64,000 nucleotides of DNA from contig OX463852.1 in NCBI GenBank assembly GCA_949825065.1, positions 17,200,189 to 17,264,188 of the forward strand. The letters are read 5' to 3'. This stretch comes from Odontocerum albicorne (taxonomy: Eukaryota > Arthropoda > Insecta > Trichoptera > Odontoceridae). Below the pieces are notes generated by a model. The model made no database searches. It saw only the letters and a program-made list of their open reading frames with translations, and was not told where the DNA came from. Positions 1 through 12,284 of the stretch are shown piece after piece (positions within the stretch are counted from its first letter, which is position 1; each line of letters starts with the position of its first letter). The position numbers were made by a program, and so were the translations under genes.

Positions 1-1032
1 AATTTCTAAACTTGAAAGCAAAGCTTGTTGATGACTTGATTAATCAATACGAGTATGTAATGTGAGCATGTTATGTATAAATGTGTACATTTAAGTTTAT
101 CTCCTTATATTAATATATATATTTTATTTTTATGGATACTTTTTCCAAATCCAAGAATATAATGTATATATTTTGTGACTTAGGTATATATTTTTTTCAT
201 GGAAATATCTGATATTTTTTGTACATTAACATATGATACATACATACATCTGATCAAATGAGATTATGCAAAAACAAAAAGCTTTACAAACACTACAATC
301 GTATTATTTTATAAAAATTACTTTTGAATAATATATATTTTAGATATAGAAAACATATAAAAAATTCATTACACATAAATTTATTTTCAAAAAACCCTCA
401 AATATTCTCTTATATCATTTCTGCACAATTTCACTAAAACAATTAAATTCTAAAAGCAAAAATGAAAACAATTGAGAATCAGGACTATTTTCAATTAAAT
501 TTTTCACATCATTTTTGTCTTGTATCGAAAAGTTTAATATTCATTTTCAAAATGAAACAATTTATGAAATGTATTTTGAGTTTTAAATTGTATCAATAAC
601 ACATTTTATCCTGTTAAAACTATGTTTTAAGGCAAAGTTTTCAAAATCATTATCACACAGTGTAAATTTTTTGAAGAACATTCAAATTAAAGATAACATT
701 TATTTTCAAATTGTAATGTACAATACATTTTATGAAAAAAAAATGTTAAGATGAGATTCGACCTAATAATGGAATTACTATATAAAAAAATCATTTATCA
801 GTCAAATTATGCGAAAATATAAAGTATTAATCAAATTCAGTATAGTGGTGGTATAACTTGTACATAAAATGACTTGAAATTGAAAATAACATCATTGTAA
901 AGAGGAAAGGGAGTTTTGCCATGAACAAAAAACCTTGACTAATTCAGAAACTAGGAGTAGGTATAGTATAGTATATATAGCTTCAGCATAATGAAACAAT
1001 AAATTATTAACCTGGCTGTAATGATTGGGTAG
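1..1032. other. AT-rich non-coding stretch upstream of first recognised exon
   Basis: No exon, transposon terminus or tandem repeat could be supported here. The base composition is strongly AT-rich. It is probably intron or 5' flank of the gene whose first visible exon starts near 1033. Confidence 0.5.
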
Positions 1033-1194
1033 CACTTGATAGAGGAATAAGAGGAAAAAGCCCCGTGGATGACCTATTTGCTGCAGCGGATAGATGGATG
1101 GACAGAGCAGCTCGCTCACGTTCACCTTCTCCAACTCCAACAAAACCAGGAGAATTTGCCCCGAGAGAGACAGAAGTTGCTTTTGATGGAGTGG
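1033..1194 (+). CDS. Internal exon of the unrecognised Pro/Arg-rich gene
   Basis: Open for 53 codons and ended by a strong donor (GTG G|GTAAGG), phase 1. The acceptor is placed at the AG of gggtag (1031-1032), downstream of a branch-like ttattaac; other AGs at 1042 and 1052 are possible. The preceding in-frame TAA near 1010 means the exon cannot extend much further left. It encodes a short helical acidic stretch followed by an RSRSPSPTPTKP linker, probably disordered. Confidence 0.65.
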
Positions 1195-4100
1195 GTAAGG
1201 CATGGCCATCGATATAATTACCAAAATCAAATTGTGTGTTTTCTGTATGCAAACTATTGTTACCTTACTGATTACAGAACTATATTACGTCTCATAGTTT
1301 TGGAATTTTCAATCCCTTAAAAGTTTTCTTACATTCCCTTCGAGTGCTTCAGCTTTTCAGATCATAGTTATTTACTATAACTTAAAAAAAAACCTCCCTC
1401 TTGATATAGTGATAGAGTTTCTATAACTACCTTGTAACGCATTCAAAACTATTTTTTTAAGTGTGATGTAATGTTAGTTCGATGAAAATTTAAACCCTAG
1501 AAATATGTTCAAAAATTTACTGAAATATATATACAAAATATTACCTCTACATCTACAATATTTTCAAAATACTCAATCACTGAGAGTATTAAAACTACAA
1601 ATACTTAAATTTATTGTTATCTCTGATATTGTAAAATTCTGTAATATATGTACATCTAATTAATTATTTTCTATTAGCACTAACAAAATGTTATGATTCT
1701 TGATAAAACAAAATCAATTAGTTACTAATTTTTTTAAATCTATCTAATTTTGACCAGATATAAAAAATTTATTCCTTAAAAATAGTTTAGGCTTTTTGAA
1801 ATCAATCATGAACATTTTTTTCAATATCGATGGCCATGACCAAAAGCATACAAAATAGGTAGTATCAATATTGGAACAAATTAAATTTTAATATTGTTTC
1901 TTCACAGTGTTGACTTCTTAATCACTTATATTTATTGTATTTAGATTTTGTTATCTAACAAAATAGTATATTGACTCATTTGGACATAGTATGCTTTGAA
2001 CATGAACTCATTTGGACATAGTATACTTTGAACATAAACTCACCTGAACACATTACATTACCTTGGAATGTGTAGAATAACATAACATTTTGATTTTATA
2101 AACGCTAATATTATTAATAACATTTAAACATACCATCTATAATGTTGTTAGCAAAGTATTGAAATATAGTTTGAAGTATAAACATTTCCTTCATAAATGC
2201 ATACTGAAGAGATATATTTTTAATTTTTTTAACAAATTTCTGATCCAAATGTGACGTAATAAAAAAAATATTGTATCTCTTTTATAACCAGGACAGTTTT
2301 TTTCAATACTTCATTGTTAACAATATAATACATAATAACCCATTATATTCAAATGTGTACAAATATCACAAATTAATTCATTTTCAATGTACATGCACTT
2401 TGAAAATTAAATCATTTTTTATTTTTTATAAAATATGTAGCTTATATAAGCGGTGTAACTAGACTAACGAAATATTCAAAACAGATCGAAAATTAGAGAT
2501 TATTATAAATAGGTTTTACTTTTGTATCATTTAAGCATAGTGTTTTTATTATTATTTAATTAATTATCTTTGAATTTCATAAATTTACTGTTGATATTTA
2601 AGATAGTAAATACATGAATATAGCTTCAATTTGAAACAAGATTTCTATGTTTCATATTATTACGATAGATCAGTCTATTCCCAAAATACTTTTCTGTAGA
2701 TATTTGAATTTATGTAGACAAAAAAATACAAATCTTTGAAAATATTCATTTCATTTAATAGCCTATTATGGAAAAAAAATCTCTTCGATAGGAAGAAACC
2801 AAAAAAAAACATTATTCAGTGTTGTTACAAGTAACACTGTAATATATATTTTACAATCTAATGAAGCATGCTACAACTGTAGCAAAGTAAAATGAAGTAA
2901 TTTTATATTTTACAGCTAATTTAAGGACAAAGTGCACTACCAGTAGTGTTAATTAATAAATTGATAAAAAACATCTATTGACCAAAAATAAGTCGGGATA
3001 AATTTTTTTTGACAAGTTAGAAACAGAAATTTTATTTTTTTTTTATTTTTCTATGTCTAGTTACGCTACTTCAAAATTTTTTAGCGTAGTTAAAATAATT
3101 TTACTAACATTTAGTGGTTGGAATACTTTAGAATATCAAGAATATAGTTTAAACTTCATTAACAATCAGGTGCAAAGGAATCCAACAAGTGTAACTTTTT
3201 TAATTCGATATATTTTAATTTTGTATCATGCACATCGGATTCCAAAACAATAGTACTATATTGCACCATTGATATGTAGAGTTGTTAAAATAACATTTAT
3301 TTTGAGAAACAACACGCTTAAAGGTTTATTGATTTTTCTAAAGCATTAGTAATAATCATTCGTCATTATTATTAATAGTGGGAATGCAATTAATGCCAAT
3401 ACTAAAAAATCATAAAATATTTATACACACGGCAATCATTAATAGTTTCAAGTTTTAAGTGGCTTTTTGCTAATTGTGAAAGAATAATTTTACGATTTAG
3501 ATAAAAATTTATTATTGAAATATTAGTAGTTATATTTCTTTATAAAATGCAATGTTGTCCATTTTATTTTAGACAACAGTCACAAATTTATAACAAATAT
3601 ACATAACCAGTTTTGCTACAATTCCACTTGAATAAAATGCAAAATTTGCATTCGGTTGTTGAATCAAAATTATTCTTTTGTAATATGGACTAAATAGAGT
3701 TGAAACCATATCACCTTCAAATTCAAACAAAACATTTTGCGTATTTAGGGAATAAGTTTGAAAAACATTAATATTTATATTTATAAAGAAAATTATTCTT
3801 AATTTACTTTTCTACATTTTCCTGATTGATTCACAAAATTGGTAAAATATATTTTTGATTAAGTAATAAAACCAATTTTCAATATTAAAATATTTGTTAA
3901 GGAGACATAAAAATATTTAGATAAAAAATTATCCAATAGCATTTTTTATTTAAAAACCATATTTATTTAATTATCCTTTGCTACCACATTTTTAAGTTTC
4001 ACAGTATGTAACTGTAAAGAAAATGTAAATTGGGAATTATGACCTTTTCATATAAAATATGTATTTTAAATATTTTTATTTCTACTCTTTTTCAATATTT

Positions 4101-7100
4101 TTTTGAAATACAAAAAAAAATTTTGGTATGCAAAACAAATAAATTTCGGTGTCCTTATTATAATGTACGTGTTGTTTCTCAAATGAATCACTTAGTAGAA
4201 ATGTGAGTGTATACTAACAAACCAATTACATCAGGAGCTCCAATCTACACCCGTGGCGGACTGAGGAACAGGCCTTGGAGTAGCCTGCTGAACCCGAGCC
4301 CATCCATGCCTATGTCAGCTATCACCAGGGATCCCTTCTGGTGGGACTTCCCTGAGCTGAAGCCATTCAGGCCATTCACCAGCTGGGGAAAGAGCCCCTT
4401 CTTCATTCGGGACTCATACCTCTCTCCAGTCAAGCGCACCTACCTGTGGGACAAGCACCCCATCAGGCCACTCGGTAAGACTTTTTTCTTAATATATCTT
4501 ACTTTTTAATCAAAATTAAAATCTATGAAAAATAATCTTACACTAAAACTAAGCAATTAGTCCAATATGTATAACATTCTTAAGTCTCAGATTTTACCTT
4601 CTTCGCAATGATTCAATTTATCTCATTTAAATTTGTGATATTTTTAACTATAATCAGTGTATTAAAGCTACTTTTCAATCTAAAGTAGCATGCTACTCAA
4701 GTATTCGAAGTAAAAATTAGTAATAGCTATACTTAACAGCTACTCCTAGGACAAAGTGCGCTACTTTTGCCGTGTCGACTTTAATATAGTTTGCAAAGCT
4801 GAGATGGACCCTGTATTATATAAGAACAGAGCTCCAATCTTAATCATAGTTAACGTTACATTTTAACATATCGCTATTCTGATTTAACTCAAACAACTGA
4901 CATAAATCATATTGTTGTATGGGAGATTCAATCTCAGACTTGGCTTTGTCTTAAAATGTGTTTTGTACATAGTATAAAGGTGAGTGCTAAGTCTGTTTTA
5001 CAATATGGACCATATTAACTTATTAAAATGCATGTTTTTTAGACAAAATGTACAATTCCAGTTGATGATTTAAATAATATTGTCTTATATAATAATACTC
5101 GATGATAGGAAAACAATCTACAACTGACTGATGTGACACGATAACCTCTGTAGCCTATTTAGTATGACACTTGGCTTTCACCTAGGAGTCTCAGGTTCGA
5201 CGAAACTTAAAGAGCCAATTAAAGGGTCTCTCACTCTGATTTATTTTAACAAGGTTATTGTTAAGTTTCTGTGTGTGGTAGCATTAGAGAAAAACTACCA
5301 GTTGGGTACCTACTTCAGTGATTTTTATACCTGAGGACTCTATTAATCATCACTTCACACTGGCGTATACTACTTCATATATAGGAGTTCATGCCCATTA
5401 TTTAAGAAGAAGACTCTATTGATGAGGCTGAATATATGTTGTATATTGGCCTCCCACTTTACAATGTCTACATCACCAATTAAACTATGCGGAAGAATGC
5501 CTTACGAATGAAAGAATCGTGTAACATGACTGCAGTTTTATCCAATACATTCTGTAAAAAATAATGACATACAATACTAAGGTTTTAGTTTTCAAATTGC
5601 TTATAATAATCAGATAAGTATTTGAATTTACATAGAAAATAAATTAGATCTTATTTTGAAAGTTTTATTTAAATAAATAAATTATTTATTAGATTTAATG
5701 ATGCGAGACCTCAGATTAGATGATTTCACAAGAATACTGCCATACCTCAGAACTCTATAAAAGTGAGCAAATGGGATGTTTTCTTTTTTATCCCTCATTG
5801 CCACCCTGTTCTTAATTTTGTCCCTCATGACTGTCATTTTTTTCATTGTATATTATTTCATTATATGTTATAAAAATACTTTATATAGAATCTGCTTGCT
5901 CTATATTCCAGAACATGTGATAAAAGCATGGATAATTTCTAGTTATAATCCAATTTCTTATCCATAGGATGCATCATTTTTTCAAATTAAGAAAAAATGA
6001 GATGATTTTATATAGTTTAAGTAATTTACTCATAAAACAAAATATTCAAATGTTAAGTCTCATTTCATTGTATTTTTAAACACTTCATCTAAAATGTGTT
6101 TCCGTCCCTATATATGCTATTTTTATTATTATATTTATTATTTTAGTTCATTACCTATCAACAACCAGAATCAAATATATTTACATAACACTATACTATA
6201 GTTAGTTTTCCTATAGTAATTCTTCAATTGCTCTTCTAGATTTTTAATTAAATGCACATTCCATGCTATGTATTTTACATTCCTTATCAAATGTTTGTTT
6301 TTATCAAAGTATTATTAACATTACTTTATATTTCAATTTCATAAGATAATTTAATGTACTATCTGTATATTAAAAACAACAAAATTTATATCATAGTAAT
6401 TTTGTAGATATTCCTTAATTTATGATATTGACATAGCTCATTTTAAGAAGCTCTGTTTTATAGTGCTTCGCTAATACGGCGATTTGAAAATTACATAAAT
6501 GAATCTATATTTATTATTTTCGGCATTTGCATTGCTTTTACGTACTAATGATGTGCACATTTCCTGATCATGATAATGCTGCACATTTGTCTAGTGTCAT
6601 GTCATATCACGCTCTTAACTTGTTTATGTGTATCTTTTGAGCAACTTGACCAAAGAAATTCTACAGTGGGTACAACACTAAAGAATGGTATAGCATGCTA
6701 CAGAGAAACTCTTCATGAAAGGATCTTCAGTAAAGGAAGGAAACTTATTTGAAATCTTATATTAAAAAGTGCATAAGCAAACATATTGTAAGGATAGCAA
6801 TAAACTGTAAAATATATATTATTTTTACTTATGCATCAGTTTTTTAAACCTGATAATATTACGCATCTAATAAATTATTGTTTTAACATGTTTCTAAGCT
6901 TTTATATGCCCTGACAAGTGTATAAAAGGCTTTGATAAGCTTTATGGCGATATTTACTTTACAGGGGTGGTGTGAAATGTAACCCGCAGTATAAGCGTAT
7001 ACCTGATGTACACCTGTACATGATTTTTAAAATATACGTAAAAAAAACATTTTTGAATCAGTTAATACAACTATCTAATAACTACTTCTTGTTATCAATT

Positions 7101-7210
7101 TATTTTATTTGCATAATTTTGAGTTCAATAGACTGTATGTATGTATTTAAACTGTATATATTTTGTATCTAATTAAAATGTTCTTGTCTGTTTCAGCTTA
7201 TGTCCACTAA
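1033..7210 (+). CDS. Unrecognised Pro/Arg/aromatic-rich protein, 3' part of a gene (three joined exons)
   Basis: Three exons join in phase: 1033-1194, 4235-4474 and 7197-7210, giving about 138 residues with a stop at 7208-7210. The first part is acidic then Ser/Pro/Arg-rich (SPVDDLFAAADRWMDRAA, then RSRSPSPTPTKPGEF). The second is rich in Trp, Phe, Tyr and Pro (GAPIYTRGGLRNRPWSS, FWWDFPELKPFRPFTSWGK, YLSPVKRTYLWDKHPIRP) and ends LAYVH. No signal peptide or membrane span is visible in the part present. The exons are far more GC-rich than their surroundings and all junctions are GT-AG with matching phase, which supports a real gene. I do not recognise the family. The composition loosely recalls small insect myofibrillar proteins such as myofilin, but that is only an impression. 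The start codon and 5' exons are not visible. Confidence 0.7.
1195..4234 (+). other. Intron 1 of the unrecognised gene
   Basis: This 3.0-kb intron starts GTAAGG and ends with a textbook branch point TACTAAC at about 4212 followed by acatcag. It is AT-rich. It contains a small 34-bp direct duplication (about 1973-2041, repeating tcatttggacatagtat) and one copy of a dispersed GCTAC-type repeat near 2818-2953. No other coding signal was seen. Confidence 0.6.
2818..2953. repeat. Dispersed repeat, GCTAC family, copy 1
   Basis: It carries the hallmarks shared with copies at about 4655-4775 and 31372-31532: a start like AGTGTTGTTA, central aatctaatgaagcatgctac, then ttttacagcta and a conserved ggacaaagtgcactac. 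It is probably a short non-autonomous transposon; exact ends are uncertain. Confidence 0.45.
4235..4474 (+). CDS. Penultimate coding exon of the unrecognised gene
   Basis: It joins the upstream exon in phase (G|GA = Gly) and leaves with CTC G|GTAAGA, phase 1. The 79 full codons are GC-rich and encode an aromatic and proline-rich segment with WW, PFRPF, TSWGK and YLWDKHPIRP. The antisense strand also has an open frame here, but the splice signals, branch point TACTAAC and phase continuity exist only on the plus strand. Confidence 0.75.
4655..4775. repeat. Dispersed repeat, GCTAC family, copy 2
   Basis: It shares ttaaagctacttttcaatc, agtagcatgctac and ctaggacaaagtgcgctac with copies near 2818 and 31372. 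It lies inside intron 2 of the first gene. Confidence 0.45.
5140..5206 (+). repeat. tRNA-derived SINE fragment
   Basis: The head resembles the SINE family seen at 15826 and 32273: aacctctgtagcctattt (A-box-like) followed about 40 bases later by a B-box-like caggttcgac. It is degenerate and lacks a clear poly(A) tail. Confidence 0.4.
7197..7210 (+). CDS. Last coding exon of the unrecognised gene (AYVH, stop)
   Basis: After the acceptor tgtttcag the sequence CT TAT GTC CAC TAA completes the split codon to Ala and ends the protein -AYVH. The upstream phase 1 donor matches. The terminal exon then continues as 3' untranslated sequence to two AATAAA signals. Because only 14 coding bases are present, the call rests on splice phase, the polypyrimidine tract and the downstream poly(A) signals. 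Confidence 0.6.
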
Positions 7211-7434
7211 GTGACTTGCCATCAGTATGACACCACAAGACGCTCACTCTCACTTCACATCATTTCAACACGCTGTAATTGGCCATTGTTTTATATTTGA
7301 CTGTAAAAATAAAACAGTATCAAACGTTCGATCTCAACATCCATTAATTTATTTCTATTTATCAAAATATCAGCACACACTCTTTAATTATTTATTAAAA
7401 ACTGTATTTATTACCTATTGTTATGAGAAATTTT

Positions 7435-7456
7435 AATAAATGTAAGAACTAATAAA
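7435..7456 (+). promoter_or_regulatory. Poly(A) signals of the first gene
   Basis: Two AATAAA hexamers at 7435-7440 and 7451-7456 lie about 230 bases after the stop at 7208-7210, a normal distance for an insect 3' untranslated region. Confidence 0.5.
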
Positions 7457-7521
7457 AAAAAATTAAAAACCTGTTTGTTATTTTTTTACGCCTTGCTTCT
7501 TAGTAATGTTTTAGAGAAATT

Positions 7522-7749
7522 ACATCTATAATATTATATTACTTACATGTATAATAACATATTATATGGGTATATGCCACACAATTGTAGTCATTTTACA
7601 TCTATAATATTATATTACTTACATGTATAATAACATATTATATGGGTATATGCCACGCAATTGTGGTAATTTTAAATCTATAATATTATATTACTTACAT
7701 GTATAATAACATATTATATGGGTATATGCCACACAATTGTGGTCATTTT
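7522..7749. repeat. 76-bp tandem repeat, three copies
   Basis: Units begin at 7522, 7598 and 7674. Each has (a)catctataatattatatt, then acatgtataataacatatta and gccacacaattgt. Copies differ by only a few substitutions, indicating a recent duplication. It lies just after the poly(A) signals of the first gene and abuts a SINE. Confidence 0.85.
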
Positions 7750-7761
7750 AAACCAGTTTAA

Positions 7762-7921
7762 TTTTTTTTTTAAATATGACCGAACTCATAAGTATCCTTA
7801 TACTCCCGAATACTTGGCGGAAAAAATGCCTGTCATCCGAGGGGAGTAGCACAGTGCAAGGTTCGAACTGACGACCTTCCGTATGGAAATCCAGTATGTT
7901 AGCGCACGGCCATGCACCTCA
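7762..7921 (-). repeat. tRNA-derived SINE, family A, copy 1
   Basis: Read on the minus strand it starts with a tRNA-like head (A box tGGCCGTGCGCtaac, B box GTTCGAACC at about 7860-7868), then a body, then a poly(A) tail seen as the T run at 7762-7771. The same family occurs at about 50868-51037 and 61172-61270. Spacing of A and B boxes fits an internal RNA polymerase III promoter; the tRNA fold itself is not intact. Confidence 0.7.
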
Positions 7922-9306
7922 AACAATCTTCTAAAAAATAACTATATAAATAATTTTCCAAAAAACTATGAATTTATGAACATTATTAATTCAAAATAGT
8001 TTATTCCTGCTTCTTCAGTCGAGTGTATGATGTCATAAAATTTGTCCACACCAATTTATTCAATAAGCAGTTATTTCGAGAATTATTAAGTAGATCGAAA
8101 TAATTGCTTTTAATAAATTCCACTAAATAACATTGTCATGAGAAAATATAATATGTATTGTTCTATTTAATGCGCAAAGTTAAAAAAATTAATTGCCTCT
8201 TTTAATTCATTTACTTTAAATCAAAATATTGATGTGTTTGATGAATGAAACATAGAAAAAATATTATGATTTTATTTGAGTGAGAGAATATTATTTTTTG
8301 AGGAAAGTCTAGCTATTTTAATTAGAAAAAATTTCAAATATCAATTCGTTAAAACTCGTTCTCAAAGTTAAATTCCTAACATTGTGATCTCTACAAACAA
8401 ATAATATAACTATAACAATGCTTGTACTGCCCTCTTAGAACTGAAAAGATTGAGTTAAATAACTTGAAAAATTATTGATTCCTTACAAGAACCATTATTG
8501 ATATCAGAAGACAGAAATGTACATCATACTGCATATTGCAGTTGCCTACAAGATTAACAAAGAGGTAAAAACTATCTATCAACTTATTGTGGAATTTATC
8601 TTTTGTATCTTGAATTCTGGGCAACCGACCACAATAAGTTATCGAAGTTTAAATCAACGAGCAATAAACATTACTTTATTATAGTGTTGTAACGATGGTC
8701 GTTATCTTTGTAGCGTGTGTTCTATTAGAACGTGCTGATGATTTTGATATCGACATCGTTATCTTCGTTTTAGCTGATTCTGCGTTACTTCTCGTGCAGA
8801 GTCATCAATATAGCGGATTGCTTGTCTTTATTTGTCATGATGATCTTGATTTGTTTTCAATAAATATAGACTCAGGAATGCGGATATAAATCGATAAGTG
8901 GACAGCAGGTAAATAAATAATACGTCGTGACAGTTGAATGGATGACAATAAAAGTATGTTTATTTCTCAGAGTGCGGACAATTTATACCAATGAATGAAC
9001 CAGTTCGCGATACATATTCTATCTCGCTCTGGCGCATGGACTGGCGGTAGGTTAATTATTTATATTTGGAGATGACTAGGCGAGTCGCAGATACTATAAA
9101 ATAGTAAATATTGTTGTTGTTCGTAGCGTGTAACAATCCTTGAATTCTTCGTCGGTCATTGACCCTGTATGTTTATTATTAACAATAATTAATTTAATTC
9201 AATTGTGTTTAACAATTCACTTATTCATTTTGACAATTATTTATTTATTTATTTATTTGGGTAGGTATTCCTACAGTGTCATCAGTTCCATTTTGTGAAT
9301 CTAGAG
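7922..9306. other. Intergenic AT-rich region
   Basis: No gene recognised. A tttatttatttattt run occurs at 9238-9259 beside the hAT insertion. The GC content rises around 8690-9060, but reading frames there show no known domain. Confidence 0.5.
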
Positions 9307-10003
9307 CGGTTATACTCAACCTGCGGCCCGCCAAGCTTTTTTGTGCGGCCCTCAACACATTTATTATCAAGAACATGATTTACAAAATCTGGCATTCTAT
9401 ATTTCGTATATCTTGAGATTAATTTCGACTTTGACGTACAGACATGGAAACCCGAAGAGGATGGTCGTCGTCGTGTCAACATCAGATCTGGTATAAGAGT
9501 GTTGCTACTGCACACGCTAGATTTATTCCCAAAAAACAAACATTTGACAGACAAATATGCGCGCAAATAATTTTGCTTGTGGCAACACATACATTTTTGA
9601 AATATGCAAAAAACGTATACAGGAATCGACTTACTGATTCTCACCTTGATAACGTATTGAGGGTAGCATGCAGCAATTATAAACCCGATTTGTCTAAAAT
9701 TGTTGAAAATTTATTCCAATGTCAAAAATCACACTAATTTCAAAATAAACGCTTGGATACATGTTACTTTTGAGTTTTATTTTTTTCACTATTGTAATTT
9801 TTAACGAACCGTATGCTGATAAGTGATATGTACTATTATTATTCTGTTTTGGTTATATTTTTATAAATCTCAAATGGTTTTCCAAAAAAACGGGGGTGGT
9901 GGGTTTCATGATATTTTTTGTCATACCAGTATAGTGTTGCGGCCCGCGTAGCTTTACAAATATATGTATGTGGCCCGAAGAAAAAAAAGGTTGAGTATCA
10001 TTG
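9307..10003 (+). mobile_element. Non-autonomous hAT element with relic of transposase C-terminus
   Basis: An exact 8-bp target duplication atctagag flanks the element (9299-9306 and 10004-10011). Imperfect inverted ends read cggttatactcaacct and, inverted, caatgatactcaacct, followed by gcggccc motifs on both sides. The plus-strand frame ending at about 9737 carries NRLTDSHLDNVLRVACSNYK and a CQKSH end. This resembles the C-terminal dimerisation region of hAT transposases of the GTF2IRD2/ZBED type. The catalytic part is missing, so it cannot move by itself. Confidence 0.75.
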
Positions 10004-10011
10004 ATCTAGAG

Positions 10012-12168
10012 TGATGGATGATCCAATGGGAATTTATCACTTTCCTAGATTAATCTCTATGAACTTTTCTTCCAGTTTTGATGACATATCTAATATAGCA
10101 TAAAAAACTGATTTGGAAAAATAAAAGTATTTGGAAATGTTACCACCCACAATGACAAATCAATAGCTTGTGGTCAATTTAGTTCTAAGTTTAAATTACT
10201 TAAAAGTGAAATTATTCTGATATCCAAAGAAATAAATTATTACTTTAAGAAAACTTTTACCCTGGTGGAATTATATATGCAATCTAGCTGTTAAAAGAGT
10301 TAAATTACACAAAGTACTTAATCTGGAAAATTGTTTGCCACAGTAAGCCCCGTTAATTCGAATATTTTTCAAACATTAAGAATCAAATTGTCAATTTCAT
10401 AGTTGATTAACACCATTGATTCGAAAATACTAGTAATTCGAAATATTTTTAAGATTCTCGCGACATAAAACTGATCACCGTGTTGACCTTATTATCATAT
10501 ATATCATCTCTGCTCGTTATTTCAAATGAATTTGACATGTGTTGCAATAATACTGAAAAAAATGCAATTTAAATCAAAATAATTACGCCACTGGCAAGAA
10601 CAACTATTGTATCCCTGTAATAAACTGTTAACGAAATATATTCTAAATATTATATAATAAATCAAAACATTTAATACTTGAGCGTATCAAAATTATGACG
10701 AATAGTTCAAAAGTGTTGAGATATTTTACTATAGATGCTTATAGAAAATTCCTCAAAACGTCACAAAATTTCAAATAATACGTCAAATGCATTCAAAATT
10801 TCTTAAGGTCCGGAAATACCACAAAAAGTTAGAAAGTATAAATATGTTTGTATTTCTTCAAAAACACCTTTCAATTACGAAATAACATATTAACTGATGC
10901 ACTAAGAACATATTTTTTTATTCGGCCGGTTTTATAATAATATGTAGCCAAGCAGCTGAAATAAATAAATGCATTTCGAAAAAAAAACATAAAAATTGAT
11001 TATTAGTTTCACATAAATATGATTCAGTAATAGAAAAAATGTTAAATTATCAAAGCTAACTCAAATCATTAAGTATGAAACTATGTGTTTCGGTCAAGTA
11101 CAAAAATATCATACCCGCATCTTAAGGTAATCTGTACTCGCATATAATTTCTGTAATTGCAATTTATCGTGATGATCCAATCACAAAATTGGTTAGTTTA
11201 AAAATCACTTATTAAAAGATCTTAAATATAAAAATACTTCGGTTGATAGAAAGGAACAAAATTAGAATGAAAATTATTTATGAAAATTTGTCGTTTTAGA
11301 TTATATGTTTTTATTTGATCACAATCAACTACAGTTTGAAAATAGCATATATGGAGCCGTGATCTCATACAAAGGCCGTGGTTCGTTATGAATCAGACTT
11401 GACTTCTGCTAATTAATATAAAGCGTTTGAGCTCACAGAGTTTTTTTTATTAGTTTGACATATAATTTTCTATATAATACCGACGTTTTTTTGGATTATT
11501 CTGTATATTAAGTATAAGGGTTAAAAATATAGATAATTGATAACTTGAGTTGGCTGAGAAAAGTAAAAGCTATCTAAAGCTTCGACTATTAATGCATTGG
11601 AGTAAATGGACTTTAGCCACAGTGGTGCGGCAGACTTGAGGATTTCCAATTGGAGCCAGATCCATTTTCCGGCACAGGCTCTTATCGTTTTTGACTTTAA
11701 CACGGCGTGATCATTGGTGGAGACGCTGGTAATCCATCAAGTCAAGATGAACAAAAAGTCCTGAATGTTGTCTATGTATCAAAAGGCTAGTAGACTCTCC
11801 CCTTGAATTCGAACATTTATAGTAATATTTTTACTAGTTGCAACATTCTGACTAAACTTTTTGGTTTATGATACAAAAGCATAGACAATAGACAGTACTA
11901 GAAATAATAAAGGGGCTCTGAAATATATGTGTCAACTAAGTAAAAAAGTACGAATATTTTCACGGTGGAAGCTGTACCACAACGGTATATGTTATGAACT
12001 TGTAAATTTTAAAGGCTTCTTACGTGCACAATCAAGAAAGTTTGAGATGTTTGAAAATGACAGTTGAATATTTACCTGAGAACTGATAGTTCAATTTTGT
12101 TTTGATGTCGATTGTAATATTGTACTTTACACACGAATATTGTTTAAGTGACTACCATTACGTAAATA
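10012..12168. other. Intergenic region before the NNF1-like gene
   Basis: No gene recognised. Near 10344 the motif cagtaagccccgttaattcgaa resembles pogo/Tigger transposon termini, with related tgattcgaaaatactagtaattcgaa near 10419-10443, but no matching far end was found. The last few hundred bases before 12169 must hold the promoter and 5' untranslated region of the next gene; no TATA box stands out. Confidence 0.45.
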
Positions 12169-12284
12169 ATGGATGAACAAATTAAAAATGAACCGACTTG
12201 TGTAGATAACACAAATACTCAGGAAATTGAAGATTTTAAAAAAGTGACGCTCAAATATTTTGAAGATATCGCCAATATACTACA
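12169..12284 (+). CDS. NNF1-like gene, exon 1
   Basis: It encodes MDEQIKNEPTCVDNTNTQ and then the start of the helical domain (38 codons plus CA). The donor is CA|GTAATT. Without splicing the frame would close at once (CAG TAA), and the phase-2 end is completed to Gln by exon 2. Confidence 0.7.

Larger units (their letters stand above)
4475..7196 (+). other. Intron 2 of the unrecognised gene
   Basis: This 2.7-kb intron runs GTAAGA ... tctgtttcag. It contains a GCTAC-family repeat at about 4655-4775 and a degenerate tRNA-derived SINE at about 5140-5206. The rest is AT-rich with no exon I can support. Confidence 0.6.

Noticed and set aside
1007..1252. Minus-strand frame opposite the first exon of gene 1
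   Set aside because: The plus strand has a strong donor, matching splice phase with the next exon and a sensible Ser/Pro/Arg-rich protein; the minus frame has no supporting junctions.
4245..4439. Minus-strand frame opposite exon 2 of gene 1
   Set aside because: No splice or family support; the plus-strand exon explains the composition.
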